A DNA stretch of 26,264 bases, taken from NCBI GenBank assembly GCA_000697335.1, contig JNEM01015377.1, positions 1 through 26,264 on the forward strand, written 5' to 3'. Under the pieces are notes generated by a model. It did not search any database and had not been told where the DNA came from. It worked only from the letters and a program-made list of their open reading frames with translations. This document shows, in pieces, positions 11,538-20,804 of the stretch. Within the stretch, counting starts at the first letter, position 1. Each line of letters begins with the position of its first letter. This stretch comes from Conidiobolus incongruus B7586. Taxonomy: Eukaryota > Entomophthoromycota > Entomophthoromycetes > Entomophthorales > Conidiobolaceae. Made by a program: the position numbers and the translations under genes.

Positions 11538-11598
11538 AATGTTCTGTTAATTAAATTCAAAAAAACACTAAATTTAATTAATTGTTAAAAATAAAAGA

Positions 11599-13323
11599 AT
11601 GTCAACTAAAGAAAATCCCAACTTAACAGATGTAATAATCGTTGGAGCAGGTCCTTCCGGCTTGACACTCGCTAACCAACTGAGCAAGATGGGCACCAGC
11701 TACAGGATCATAGATAAGAAAGCGGAGGTAGCGCCCCAATCTCGAGCCTTAGTAATTCATCCTAGAACCATTGAAATTCTTAAGCAACTCCAAGTTTTCC
11801 ATCCTATGGAACCTCACGGTCACTTGATTCGTATGCGTAATAAAGTTCATTATGATGGTAGGCACTTGATGGATATTAATTTCCCTGTCTTTCCATATCC
11901 TGAAAGTAGAAGTATGCTGATTTCTCAATACTGGTCAGAGACTATTCTGCGCAATAAAGTACAAGAGTACGGAAACTCGGTTGATCAACTCGAATTAGTT
12001 AGCTTGGAGCAAGATGATGAACGTGTGCTAGTGCAGGTTCAATCTCCAGTAGATGGTTCTATCGAATGGATCCAATCCAAATACTTAGTAGGTTGCGATG
12101 GAGCGCATAGTAAAGTACGTCATTTAATCGACGTAGAATTCCCTGGAAGAGCTAGAGAATTTGATTTTATCATCTGTGACTTGGAAATCGAAGGTGATTT
12201 GGAGTGTCCTACAGTCTATATGTTTTGGAGAGGCTCCAAAATGATGCTTTGTCTGCCGTTCGAGGATAAGTACCGCTTTATCATAGTGTTTAGTAACCAA
12301 TCAGAAATGATCGCTGTTGAGGAGGAAGGTGTCCTCAGTTTAATTCACGAACAGATGCATCCAAAAAAGATCGTGCCCAAAAAAGTACATTGGTTGACCA
12401 AATTCAAAGCAAGTGAGCGTATGGTCCCTCAGAATTATAAGAATAGGGTTATTTTGTGCGGTGATGCTGCTCACATTCATAGTCCTATGGGTGGCCTTGG
12501 AATGAATACGAGTATTCAAGATACCTACCATCTCGGATGGATCTTATCCCTCGCTTCCCGCAATATCATAGCTTACAAGGCTCTTATTCAAAACTTTTCT
12601 AACGAACGCCATATGGTAGCTAAACAAATCTTAGATACTTCAGGGGGTGGTTTAACTCTTGCTGGAGGCAAGCCTAATATCTTTACTAACATTTTAAGAT
12701 GTTATATCCTCCCTATGTTAGTGAAGATCCCTTCTTTTATGAAAATTGCTGGCAGAGTAACATCCTCTCAATTCATCCGATTCAAATCCTCCATAATCAC
12801 CCATTACAATAGCTGGCTGAGCTTGGGTAAAGGGGTCATCGGTACCAGATTCCAACTATTTCCACTTAAAAATTTAAAGACTGGCGACCTTACCGAAATG
12901 CAATATATTCTCAGTGGCAAGCATACATTTCAAGTTCTGATCTATGTCAAAAATATTAACAGAGGTATTTCTGATGCTCACAAATTGCTCACAGCGTTCA
13001 ACGATCCCAATTCTCTGTTTAACAAAGCTAATGCGCTACTACCAAGAGATGCTCCTCTAATTCAGCCTACAATTATCACAAGTTCTAAAAATCAAGTGGA
13101 GTTTAATCAAGAATCGACACCTCTGAAGATTGAAGACCTCAAATCCATACCAACTTACCAGGATATCAATAATAACTTCACAAGTCTATTACCCTGGTAC
13201 AGAAAGTTTTCCAATTCTGTGATTATTGTACGTCCAGACGGTTATATTGCTAAAGTGACTGGTATTAGAGATATTGATGGTATTATTAATTATTTTAATG
13301 GATTCGTCACTTTGAAAAATTAA
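11599..13323 (+). CDS. FAD-dependent aromatic hydroxylase (PHBH family), 574 aa
   Basis: Intact single-exon frame with the three flavin motifs of the p-hydroxybenzoate hydroxylase / phenol hydroxylase family. These are the dinucleotide-binding VIIVGAGPSG (residues 12-21), the FAD/NADPH motif GCDGAH (165-170), and the ribityl-binding motif LCGDAAHIHSPMGGLGMN (286-303). The C-terminal 90 residues, including PWYRKFSNSVIIVRPDG (532-548), resemble the thioredoxin-like domain of larger members. Length fits the MhpA/PcpB-type subgroup. The enzyme uses NAD(P)H and O2 to hydroxylate an aromatic ring, and the substrate is unknown. It lacks introns, unlike KGD4 nearby, and has much higher GC than its flanks. 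Acquisition from bacteria is possible but not shown. It stands alone, with no pathway neighbour. Confidence 0.92.
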   Translation: MSTKENPNLTDVIIVGAGPSGLTLANQLSKMGTSYRIIDKKAEVAPQSRALVIHPRTIEILKQLQVFHPMEPHGHLIRMRNKVHYDGRHLMDINFPVFPYPESRSMLISQYWSETILRNKVQEYGNSVDQLELVSLEQDDERVLVQVQSPVDGSIEWIQSKYLVGCDGAHSKVRHLIDVEFPGRAREFDFIICDLEIEGDLECPTVYMFWRGSKMMLCLPFEDKYRFIIVFSNQSEMIAVEEEGVLSLIHEQMHPKKIVPKKVHWLTKFKASERMVPQNYKNRVILCGDAAHIHSPMGGLGMNTSIQDTYHLGWILSLASRNIIAYKALIQNFSNERHMVAKQILDTSGGGLTLAGGKPNIFTNILRCYILPMLVKIPSFMKIAGRVTSSQFIRFKSSIITHYNSWLSLGKGVIGTRFQLFPLKNLKTGDLTEMQYILSGKHTFQVLIYVKNINRGISDAHKLLTAFNDPNSLFNKANALLPRDAPLIQPTIITSSKNQVEFNQESTPLKIEDLKSIPTYQDINNNFTSLLPWYRKFSNSVIIVRPDGYIAKVTGIRDIDGIINYFNGFVTLKN

Positions 13324-14140
13324 TTCAAATATTACTATTGAAATTGTATTTATTGATATAATAAAAACATTATAAAAAATTTTTATAATTAATTAATATT
13401 TAATATTAAATTGATTGTATAATGAATCTGAAAATAGGGAAGAGTCAAAACTGACAGCACTAACCAAAAATGATTTTAATGGTCACACCATTTCAGCCAA
13501 TTTATTAAATTATTACATAAACTCGATAAATTTTTTTCACATTAACCATAATTGTAGTCTAAGTATATTGATCATGTTATTAATTCAACTAAGAGCCATA
13601 TTAGTATATGCTGATTCTGGATATTACTCTGGTGCTGGTAATCATGGTTAGAAATGGCAACGTTGTTTAATATTTGATCTTGATAATGAGAAAATATAAG
13701 AAATTAAAAATCTTTTAGATCAATACTATTTTATATGAAAATAAACTATTATAATTGAAAAAATTACCTGATTTTAATCGCATTAATGTTATTTTAAATT
13801 TCAATCTCTAATCAAAATATCATTGACATTTATTTTTATTATTATCAGACATTATTTATATATTAAAAATTAATAATAATAAGAATGTTATTATACGACT
13901 ATTTCAAAAATATTATTAATACAGCTATATTACACTTGCATTAATCAAATATTTCTCTATTTTAACAATCCTCTAATCAAATATTAAATTTAATTAAGTG
14001 GAACAAATGTCAAATTTCTCAAAATATTTTTTAATCAAGTTTCATCAATTAAATTCATTTGCCAGACCGAGATTCACCAAACCGCTATAATATTTTGCCT
14101 GAATAGTACCATTTAATTAAATTTTGTACAATTATTTCCA
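13324..14140. other. AT-rich intergenic with a possible relic of the secreted family
   Basis: No intact gene apart from the possible fragment at 13574-13651. The segment near 14055-14100 has raised GC (GCCAGACCGAGATTCACC) and includes a TGGCA core on the minus strand upstream of the next gene's TATA box. Confidence 0.5.
13574..13651 (+). pseudogene. Possible N-terminal remnant of a secreted-family gene
   Basis: ATG at 13574 gives 25 codons: a short hydrophobic leader (MLLIQLRAILVYA), then DSGYYSGAGNHG and a stop. Leader plus Tyr/Ser/Gly motif resembles the start of the array genes downstream, and it lies on the same strand just before them. There is no convincing remainder. It could be a truncated copy, a first exon whose next exon I cannot find, or chance. 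Confidence 0.25.
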
Positions 14141-14150
14141 TTAGCTTTGA

Positions 14151-14158
14151 TATAAAAC
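14151..14158 (+). promoter_or_regulatory. TATA box of array gene A
   Basis: TATAAAAC lies 56 bp before the ATG at 14214. Confidence 0.5.
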
Positions 14159-14213
14159 GTATTGGTTAATAAAAAAATATAACATTAACTATTTAATAAC
14201 TAAATTCTTATTG

Positions 14214-14906
14214 ATGAAATTAACAGAATTTGCTTTAGTAGCAGTAGTTGGGGCATCTCCCCTCGTTAATCTTAACAATAGTAATTGGCACCAGGTTCCA
14301 GCTGCGTCATTGAGTGCTGAAGGTCTGAAAGAGAAATCTGAATTTATTCAAGATTCTCAGAACGCTTTTATAATTCAAGGTATTCAAGATTTCGAAGGCC
14401 ATGCTTTAAATCGTCGTCTCATTGGTGGTGGTAATCCCATCAGTGGTTTATTTACAAACGCCGTTGGAAGTGGTATTGCTAGCGCTGTCACTGGAGGAGG
14501 TGGCAGTGGTGGTGCTGATATCCTTGGAAAGTTAGTCAGCAGTGCCATTTCTGGAGCTGCTAAGAGTGGTGGTGAAGGAGGTGGTGGCGGTGGTGGTGCT
14601 GATATCTTCGGCAAGGTGGTCAGTAGTGCCATCTCTGGAGCTGCTAAGAGTGGTGGTGAAGGAGGTGGTGGTGATGGTGCTGATATCTTCGGCAAGTTGG
14701 TCAGTAGTGCCATCTCTGGAGCTGCTAAGAGTGGTGGTCAAAGTGAAGGTGGTAATCCTTTTGAATTTCTTACCAAATCCTTGAATAGCGCTGCTCCAGA
14801 AGGTGGAAGTGATGAGAGCGGAGATGGAAATAACCCTTTAGGAGGTGCTCTTGGTAAATTGATGTCATCACCCCTCCTCTTTGGTAAATTTTGGCCAGGT
14901 GCTTAA
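14214..14906 (+). CDS. Array gene A: secreted Gly-rich protein with three internal repeats, 230 aa
   Basis: I start at ATG 14214 (the frame also reads one upstream TTG). The N-terminus MKLTEFALVAVVGASPLVNL looks like a modest signal peptide. A polar pro-region ends in ALNRR (residues 64-68), a typical Kex2-type dibasic site. The rest is Gly/Ala/Ser-rich with three copies of ADI[LF]GK[LV]VSSAISGAAKSGG, starting at residues 101, 129 and 156 and separated by Gly runs. A related piece, NPLGGALGKLMSSPLLFGKF, closes the protein. Each repeat could form an amphipathic helix with Lys on one face. No domain is recognised. It is first in a head-to-tail series of six secreted-protein genes and is the most divergent. 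Confidence 0.75.
   Translation: MKLTEFALVAVVGASPLVNLNNSNWHQVPAASLSAEGLKEKSEFIQDSQNAFIIQGIQDFEGHALNRRLIGGGNPISGLFTNAVGSGIASAVTGGGGSGGADILGKLVSSAISGAAKSGGEGGGGGGGADIFGKVVSSAISGAAKSGGEGGGGDGADIFGKLVSSAISGAAKSGGQSEGGNPFEFLTKSLNSAAPEGGSDESGDGNNPLGGALGKLMSSPLLFGKFWPGA
14514..14748 (+). repeat. Tandem coding repeat in gene A (84/81 bp)
   Basis: Units start at 14514, 14598 and 14679. Units 2 and 3 are nearly identical in DNA, so that duplication is recent. The length difference is one Gly codon in the linker. Confidence 0.85.
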
Positions 14907-16020
14907 TTTATATTAATTTTTATTTTGATATATTTTTGCTTAAAGAATTAATAAATTAAAAAACAATACAGTTACTATTTTAAATGTTAATTTTGGTCCT
15001 TGGATTTTTATATTATGATTAGTATTTTGACTTTCACAATAATGATAGAAAAATAAAAGTGAATTTTGGTATAAATACTCTTTATCAAAAAATTATAATA
15101 ACCCTAAATCTGCTAATAATAAATTAATGAATTAAAATCTTATTACTAATAAATATGTTAGAAAATTTAAATTGAAAACTTATAGATTATGATAATTCAC
15201 CCAAAATATTGTAACCTAAAAATAGTACCTATAATTGATTTATTGCATGTTTAAAATATATACTGGATTCCTGATAACTATCGAAAATATTTTTTAATTT
15301 TAATAAATATCGAACCAGTATTATTAATTTCAATGGTTTTTCAAAAAATACCTCTAAATCTTGTATTTTCAAGAAATAACTGATAACTCAAACTCAGGAT
15401 AATAGCCAAATCCTGATATATTTATATATATTTTTTGAAAATAAACAATTGTGATCAAGTTTATTAATTTATATTTTAAACATTTAATCTATTAGAGGAT
15501 CAAAATTTCAAATAGTAAGAGCTATTATATGTTGATCGAAATATTCGGTCATGAGGAGACTTATTAGAATATTATTATTGGTTAATTGTATATTAATAGA
15601 TGAGCTGAAAATATAATAATATAATATTTTGAAAATATTTGATACTAAGGAATTTTATTAATTAATATTAATATTAATTAGAATTTGAATACTTGAATAG
15701 AATTGTATTTTGAAAATAACAAATTAGTATTTGAATATTTTTTAATATATTAAAATCAATAAAATATAATAGTGGATCAATCAAAAGTTATTACATTAAT
15801 ATTTCAATATAATTTTATATATTATTATCCATTTTATTAATATTAATATTGCGCAAACTAATGCATTAAAAGATTAATTAATCAAATTCTTTATTTGAAT
15901 GATTATTGTATATAATATAAAATTATGAATAAGCAGAAATAGTATAGAAATAGAAATAGAAATACCATTAATATATTGCATATAGAAAAATTTGATACTA
16001 AAAAAATAAAATTACAGGTT
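14907..16020. other. AT-rich intergenic
   Basis: No gene is seen. A short GAAATA repeat (about three units) lies near 15945-15962. Confidence 0.6.
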
Positions 16021-16025
16021 TCGAA

Positions 16026-16039
16026 TTGCCAATTGGCAA
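16026..16039. promoter_or_regulatory. 14-bp perfect palindrome with CCAAT/ATTGG
   Basis: TTGCCAATTGGCAA is followed by ATCCAAT, and a related GCCAATCGGC recurs at 16091-16100. It lies 75 bp upstream of the gene B TATA box. It contains CCAAT in both orientations, so a CCAAT-binding or dimeric factor is plausible. Confidence 0.45.
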
Positions 16040-16113
16040 TCCAATAACATAAAGCCAAATTGATACTAATGAGCATGAGATTGGAAGGACGCCAATCGGC
16101 ATATTGGAATTTT

Positions 16114-16120
16114 TATAAAC
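16114..16120 (+). promoter_or_regulatory. TATA box of array gene B
   Basis: TATAAAC lies 51 bp before ATG 16171. It falls inside the longer upstream extension of the frame, which favours the downstream start. Confidence 0.45.
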
Positions 16121-16170
16121 TTAGCATTCGTCAAATTTTTCAAACTTTATTTCAAACTCTATTATTTTTT

Positions 16171-16719
16171 ATGATGCGTGTGATCTGCTTCATTAGTTTT
16201 ATAGTTACTGGTAACTGTCTTTATACTTCTCCTCCAACTGTCAATGCACAACCTCAGGCTCCGGTAGCCAATACCCAACCACCTAGTCCACCAGCCAATA
16301 TAAGACCTCAGGTCCCAGCATCTGTAGGACCCCAACCTCCTGCAGTTTATACACCCGTATCGGCTCCACCTATCAAATATTCATCAGGAGTAGAATCACT
16401 ATTAACTGATATGAATTTTCTTTCCAAGCTGGGCAATGTTGCTTACGGTATGGGTGTCAAATTTGCCCAAGGTATGAAATCGGTACACAGCGGTGCAGAA
16501 TCCAATCCTCCGCTTTCACCACCATCATCTGCTGCTGCTCCAGTTTCTATTGAGGCTCTAACACCATCTGCACCTCCTCCTCCTCCCATTGAAGATACAA
16601 ATATATCTCCACCTACACCCGAACCTGAAGAAAGTACAGAAGAACCAAATACAAATGGAGTTTCAAACTCCGATACTCCATCGATATTTCAAAATAATGG
16701 TATATTTTTTACAGTTTAA
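16171..16719 (+). CDS. Array gene B: secreted Pro-rich protein, 182 aa
   Basis: The open frame extends upstream to ATGs at 16069 and 16075. I choose 16171 because it begins a good signal peptide (MMRVICFISFIVTGNCLY) and has a TATA box and CCAAT sites just before it. The mature part starts with Pro/Gln/Ala repeats (PQAP, PPSPP). It continues with the family-like module YSSGVESLLTDMNFLSKLG...FAQGMKS and ends with a Pro-, Glu- and Thr-rich tail. The Y-S-S-G-V-E-S-L-L part closely parallels Y-A-G-G-F-E-S-I-L in gene F, and the two modules are nearly equal in length. No enzymatic motif is seen, and the function is unknown. Confidence 0.7.
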   Translation: MMRVICFISFIVTGNCLYTSPPTVNAQPQAPVANTQPPSPPANIRPQVPASVGPQPPAVYTPVSAPPIKYSSGVESLLTDMNFLSKLGNVAYGMGVKFAQGMKSVHSGAESNPPLSPPSSAAAPVSIEALTPSAPPPPPIEDTNISPPTPEPEESTEEPNTNGVSNSDTPSIFQNNGIFFTV

Positions 16720-16915
16720 ATAAGTTTAATATATCAACAAATTAAAAAAAAATAAAAAAAATTTATTTATAAGAATATTTAATTTTTTATTGATAATTTG
16801 ATTATATTCTGTTTACTTGATAATAGTTTGTATTATTATTAAACATTATATAATTTATAATTTTGTAAATAATAATTTTAAATTAAAAAGATAATTTTCA
16901 ATGACCAGTGAGGAA

Positions 16916-16980
16916 CTACAGCTTCTTAGCTTTCGGATCTGGAAGTGGACGAGGTACTATTTTATCATCACATTTTGATT
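16916..16980 (-). CDS. Possible terminal exon of a small unidentified gene
   Basis: On the minus strand, an acceptor-like TATTACAG (just above 16980) is followed by 65 nt reading SKCDDKIVPRPLPDPKAKKL and a TAG at 16916-16918. GC is far above the flanks and the peptide looks coding. Upstream exons are not clear: a GTATGT donor lies near 17102, but its frame does not match this exon. It may be the 3' exon of a small host gene or what is left of one. The plus-strand alternative (MTSEELQLLSF) is less protein-like after the first residues. Confidence 0.35.
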
Positions 16981-17981
16981 CTGTAATATTTGGATAAAAT
17001 CGCTGTTAATTTATTTTATATCCTTTATAATTTTTTAATAAAAGAAATGAATTTATTTTATCAATTTATTTTAATTTTGTAACTCTAATTATATATTTTA
17101 CATACTTGTTTTTCTATATTTGCCTTATAAACTCTTACTAATATTCGTATCAAAATTAAAGCAGTAATTATGTTATCTAAGGATATTAAATTTTATCTCT
17201 TACACATATAATATTTGTATATTTTAATAATGATCTTTTACTAATATAGATAGAATTATATAATACATGTTCTAATATATATTACTTATGAATTTCCTTT
17301 ATATTAGTTAAATTCGTATATTTTTTTCAAATGTGATATTATTTGAAATAATTTTCAATTAATATATTAATTCATTAAATTAAATATATTATCTTAATTA
17401 TTGATAAGCACAAAATATTTAAACCTTATACTACTCAAAAGATACTAATATTATTTAATTATAAAGCTCATTAATTGAAAAAATTTTTAAAATAACCAGT
17501 ACTCTTAAATTGATTGATTGATTGATTTATTGACAGTTAAACCTTTGTAGATTATCAAGATTTAATTGATCAATATAAAATATATCTCTCACTGTTATTA
17601 TACAAAATGATTTATTTTTTTAAAAAAATTCTTTAATTTTTATTTTAATTAAAAATTTAAAATTAATTTTATTATAATTAATTGAATGTTTATATATTTC
17701 ATTGAATTATAATTATAAATTAATATTAAATTTTAATATTAAATATCAAAATTTAATATTTTTTAAATTATTATTAATTCATTAGAAAAATAATACTAAC
17801 AATAATAATAACTTAATAATTGAAAAACTATTTTTTGTAAACTAAAAATCTACTAATTGAAGATATGATTGGTCTTATATTAGAAAAAAAAATCACTCAT
17901 AGATGTAAAAAACGATTCAAGATTATAATCAATAGATAAATAAATATATATTTAACTTGAAGTGATATATATGGCGGTTGA

Positions 17982-17989
17982 TTGGCACC
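17982..17989 (+). promoter_or_regulatory. TTGGCACC motif upstream of gene C
   Basis: It lies about 134 bp before the gene C TATA box. Related TGGCA-centred motifs occur upstream of each array gene. Confidence 0.4.
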
Positions 17990-18122
17990 ATAATCAATTA
18001 ATAAAAGTCAAATTTATATTAAAATATAACAATTACTAGTTTTATTAATCATGTGTATATTGATTGTGTAGTAAACTTGTTAATATTGAAAAGGTGCTAG
18101 TATAGTAGGTTGATAAAATAGC

Positions 18123-18132
18123 TATATAAATA
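18123..18132 (+). promoter_or_regulatory. TATA box of array gene C
   Basis: TATATAAATA lies 54 bp before ATG 18186. Confidence 0.55.
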
Positions 18133-18185
18133 TCGAAACGTAACAAAACATTACAAAAATTATATCTTTTAATATATTGATTATA

Positions 18186-18680
18186 ATGAAAGTTAGCTTA
18201 TTTTATTCCATTTTGATTTCTGTTGCTCTCGCTCAGTATTCTTATAATGATGGTCCTGTATATCCCCCAGCAACTCCCTATGCAGGCGTAGCATATGGTG
18301 ATTTTTCAGATAAATTGGCTGATTTTATCAGTAAAATGGCTCCAGTTGTTGGCAAAGGTTTGGGTGTAATTGGTGATGCTTTGACAAAGATGGGTCAGAA
18401 GTCTGATAGCTCGTCTCCTGGAGCCCCTCCAGCTGGACCTGAGGGTGGCAGTCCTTCTGTTCCTCCAGCTGGACCTCCATCTGAACCTTCTGGTGGTGCT
18501 TACCCTCCATCTTCTCCTCCCTCTACCCCTCCAGCCGGACCACCATCCGCTCCTCCTTCCACTCCTCCTTCTGGTGGTTCTCCTTATCCTCCTCCAGCTC
18601 CTCCATCTAGCGGGACGCCTTCTTATCCCCCATCTGGAGCTGGTCCATATCCTCCGGGAGGTATGGCCATTTCAAAATAA
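18186..18680 (+). CDS. Array gene C: secreted Pro/Ser/Gly-rich protein, 164 aa
   Basis: ATG 18186 begins a clear signal peptide, MKVSLFYSILISVALA, with likely cleavage before QYSY. Next come a Tyr/Pro segment (PVYPPATPYAGVAYG), the family module GDFSDKLADFISKMAPVVGK and its continuation to TKMGQKS (residues 38-73). A 90-residue tail of degenerate PPAGPPS / PPSTPPS / YPP repeats follows, suggesting an extended, probably O-glycosylated, surface or wall-associated region. The signal peptide is close to that of gene D (ILISVALAQ versus TLISLTLAQ), so C and D look like paralogues. No known domain is recognised. Confidence 0.8.
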   Translation: MKVSLFYSILISVALAQYSYNDGPVYPPATPYAGVAYGDFSDKLADFISKMAPVVGKGLGVIGDALTKMGQKSDSSSPGAPPAGPEGGSPSVPPAGPPSEPSGGAYPPSSPPSTPPAGPPSAPPSTPPSGGSPYPPPAPPSSGTPSYPPSGAGPYPPGGMAISK

Positions 18681-19260
18681 ATTTAATTATATATTATAAT
18701 CAATTGAACTTTATAGTTAAGAACAAAATATAAAATATATGGTTTATTTTTGTTTAATTTTTATATAATTAATAACTCTGAAAATTGAATCAAAATTGAT
18801 ATATAATTCATTTATGATTATTATTATCAAAGATCAAAAATTATATTCACATTTTTTAAATTGAATCCAAGTGATAGTATTTTATATATTTTAGACTAAT
18901 TCCTAAATATTTTGAAGTTATATAGTAAAATCTGAACTCTTAATAATTAAAATTTTTAAACTTAATTTATAACAATCAAAATCATTCATATCAATATTAC
19001 AATTAAATCGGTCTTTATTGATTTAATAAATTTTGCAAGATATATATTTTCTGTAATGCAGAATAAGAACAATTTGGATCTTAATGGATATTATCATGTG
19101 ACTTGGTGATCGAATTATATGGAGCATATTTTGTTACCAGTTTTTTAATTTGGCTAAAATTTGGCAACATCAAAAATATTCCAATTGTAAAAATATTGGT
19201 GGTAAATTGTTAATATGGATTAATAATAATCTGTTCAAAAAATATCATGATAAATGCCTG
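18681..19260. other. AT-rich intergenic with gene D upstream motif
   Basis: No gene is seen. TTTGGCT and TTGGCAAC lie at 19150-19168, about 113 bp before the gene D TATA box. Confidence 0.55.
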
Positions 19261-19280
19261 ATTTTAAAGGATAAACTGAG

Positions 19281-19290
19281 CTATATATAA
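19281..19290 (+). promoter_or_regulatory. TATA box of array gene D
   Basis: CTATATATAA followed by GCTG. It is about 360 bp before the gene D ATG, which fits if the leader contains an intron. Confidence 0.4.
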
Positions 19291-19311
19291 GCTGAATATT
19301 TAAGCAGCTGT

Positions 19312-19340
19312 ATTATCCTAGTGCTGGAAACTAGGATAAT
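19312..19340 (+). repeat. Perfect 10-bp stem hairpin in the gene D leader
   Basis: ATTATCCTAG, a 9-nt loop, then CTAGGATAAT. It lies some 25-30 bp after the TATA box, so it would be at or near the 5' end of the transcript. Confidence 0.6.
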
Positions 19341-19365
19341 TGTATTGAATTAAGTTGGATTATTG

Positions 19366-19648
19366 GTAAGTGATAGGATTAGAATATAGTTATGGAGTTT
19401 TATTGGAAATCTTTGATAGAGACTTAGTGTTATAGCTAGGTAATTGGGTAGGTTGATGAATGAATAGACAGATAGATAGGTAGGTAAATAGATCTCTGTT
19501 GTATTTTCTCCTCCCTATACTGGGATGAGGATGGATCAATTTAAGGGAAAGTAGGATAAGAGGTAAATTATGGATAAACTGACATAAAAGGTAAATATAT
19601 ATGGATTAATTGGATAGATATGTGACAGCAGCTTTACTATTAATTTAG
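19366..19648 (+). other. Possible 5' leader intron of gene D
   Basis: A GTAAGT donor at 19366 and a TTTAG acceptor at 19648, four bases before the ATG, would remove 283 nt. The remaining TATA-to-ATG distance would be about 85 nt, close to that of the other genes. It contains a short GATA-like repeat (about 19468-19492). Confidence 0.4.
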
Positions 19649-19651
19649 AAT

Positions 19652-20113
19652 ATGAAGTCATCAATTTTTATTACTACCTTGATTTCTTTGACCTTGGCTC
19701 AAAAAAACCACCTTAATAATGGAAATACATTAGATAATAATGACATTCAATTAAAGAATTCACAGGAACCAGACTTCAATCAAATGTTGCAAAATATATA
19801 AAATCAAATCTAGGATTTAGAGAGAAGTAATCCAGGAAATAGCTTAGATTACTCTGCATACGCTGGAAATTTAGCATCCTATTCCAGCGGTAGGTCTTTT
19901 GGAGGGATTATAGGAAAAACTATCCCTGTTATTGGTCAGGTTCTCCAAGGATTGTCTAAGGTTCTCTCAGGTATTGGAAACAAAGCTCCTTCAACTTCTC
20001 CAGCATCTCCTCCTTCAGCTTCACCAGCCGCCCCTCCTTCTTACCCACCTTCAGCACCTCCTGCCACACCTCCTACCTATCCTCCCACTTATCCTGCAGC
20101 ATCTCAGACCTAA
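19652..20113 (+). pseudogene. Array gene D: disrupted secreted-family gene
   Basis: The start MKSSIFITTLISLTLAQ is a clear signal peptide much like that of gene C. After an Asn-rich stretch come a Tyr/Ser/Gly segment (DYSAYAG), the family module (IIGKTIPVIGQVLQG ... SKVLSGIGNK), and a Pro-rich tail with SPPSAS / PPSYPP / TPPTYPP units. The reading frame is kept throughout but is broken by about two in-frame stops in the N-terminal half. It is therefore probably a recent fossil, and I treat it as non-functional. The GC of its 3' half remains like that of intact neighbours. Sequencing error is a less likely explanation. Confidence 0.7.
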
Positions 20114-20560
20114 GGATCTTTTGAACAATCATTAAATCTCACAGATTATTGTAATGCATAGAAAATAATATAATATATAAAACAATGTAATCAATAAATA
20201 AAAATAATTTTTGAAAAACAAATTTACATCATTATAATTAACTGAAATAATTACTACAAGAATTTTTAATTATTTAGTTTGAAGAATTTAACAAAATGCA
20301 TGTAAAGTGATGGAGACATTCTTAATATAATAAAATTATAATATAAAAAAATTGCATAAAAAATTAAAATTTTATTAAAGATTTTAAAAAGGAGAATTTT
20401 TTATTTTAAAAAATTAATTAGTTATAAAATTAAATATTAATATTATATTAAAAATAAATATTGAAAATAAGCTTGTAAAGTATATAATTTGAAATTATAA
20501 TAATTAAAAATATGACAAAATTTACTATATATCACTATCCCAAATTAAATCATCCTAATT
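20114..20560. other. AT-rich intergenic
   Basis: No gene is seen. The upstream motif of gene E begins at 20565. Confidence 0.6.
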
Positions 20561-20564
20561 AAAT

Positions 20565-20573
20565 TTGGCAACC
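20565..20573 (+). promoter_or_regulatory. TTGGCAACC motif upstream of gene E
   Basis: It is about 240 bp before the ATG and 140 bp before the TA-rich TATA region. It is a close match to the motif upstream of gene D (TTGGCAAC). Confidence 0.4.
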
Positions 20574-20714
20574 ATACTAATTTCTTACATGTACCACAAT
20601 CCAATTCATTAAAGTGCAATGTTTTCCCAAATTCAAGTAACATCAAACCCTTAAACTTAAAGCCTTTGAAATTTTTCGTTATCTATTTCCTTTACATTTT
20701 TGGATGAATTAGCG

Positions 20715-20735
20715 ATATATATATATATATATATA
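20715..20735. repeat. (AT)n microsatellite, likely TATA region of gene E
   Basis: About ten AT units lie 70-90 bp before ATG 20805. They could serve as the TATA element. Confidence 0.6.
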
Positions 20736-20804
20736 CTGGCAATCGAAAATCAAAATGGACTTCAATTATTAATTAATTTTGATTATTTTGAATATCTTTT
20801 CTCA

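Larger units (their letters stand above)
16720..18110. other. AT-rich intergenic with one possible minus-strand exon
   Basis: Mostly AT desert. The only coding-like patch is 16916-16980. A short TTGA repeat occurs near 17512-17530. Confidence 0.55.

Noticed and set aside
12340-12531. Minus-strand frame inside the monooxygenase
   Set aside because: It is antisense to the conserved GD-motif region, so it is a shadow.
14384-14784. Overlapping frames on both strands in the Gly-repeat region
   Set aside because: These are out-of-frame readings of gene A's repetitive GGT/GCT codons.
16069-16170. Longer N-terminus for gene B
   Set aside because: It includes the TATA box, lacks a signal peptide at its own start, and puts the hydrophobic leader internally.
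18328-18699. Frames overlapping gene C
   Set aside because: They are shadows of the Pro-rich repeats and have no leader or plausible composition.
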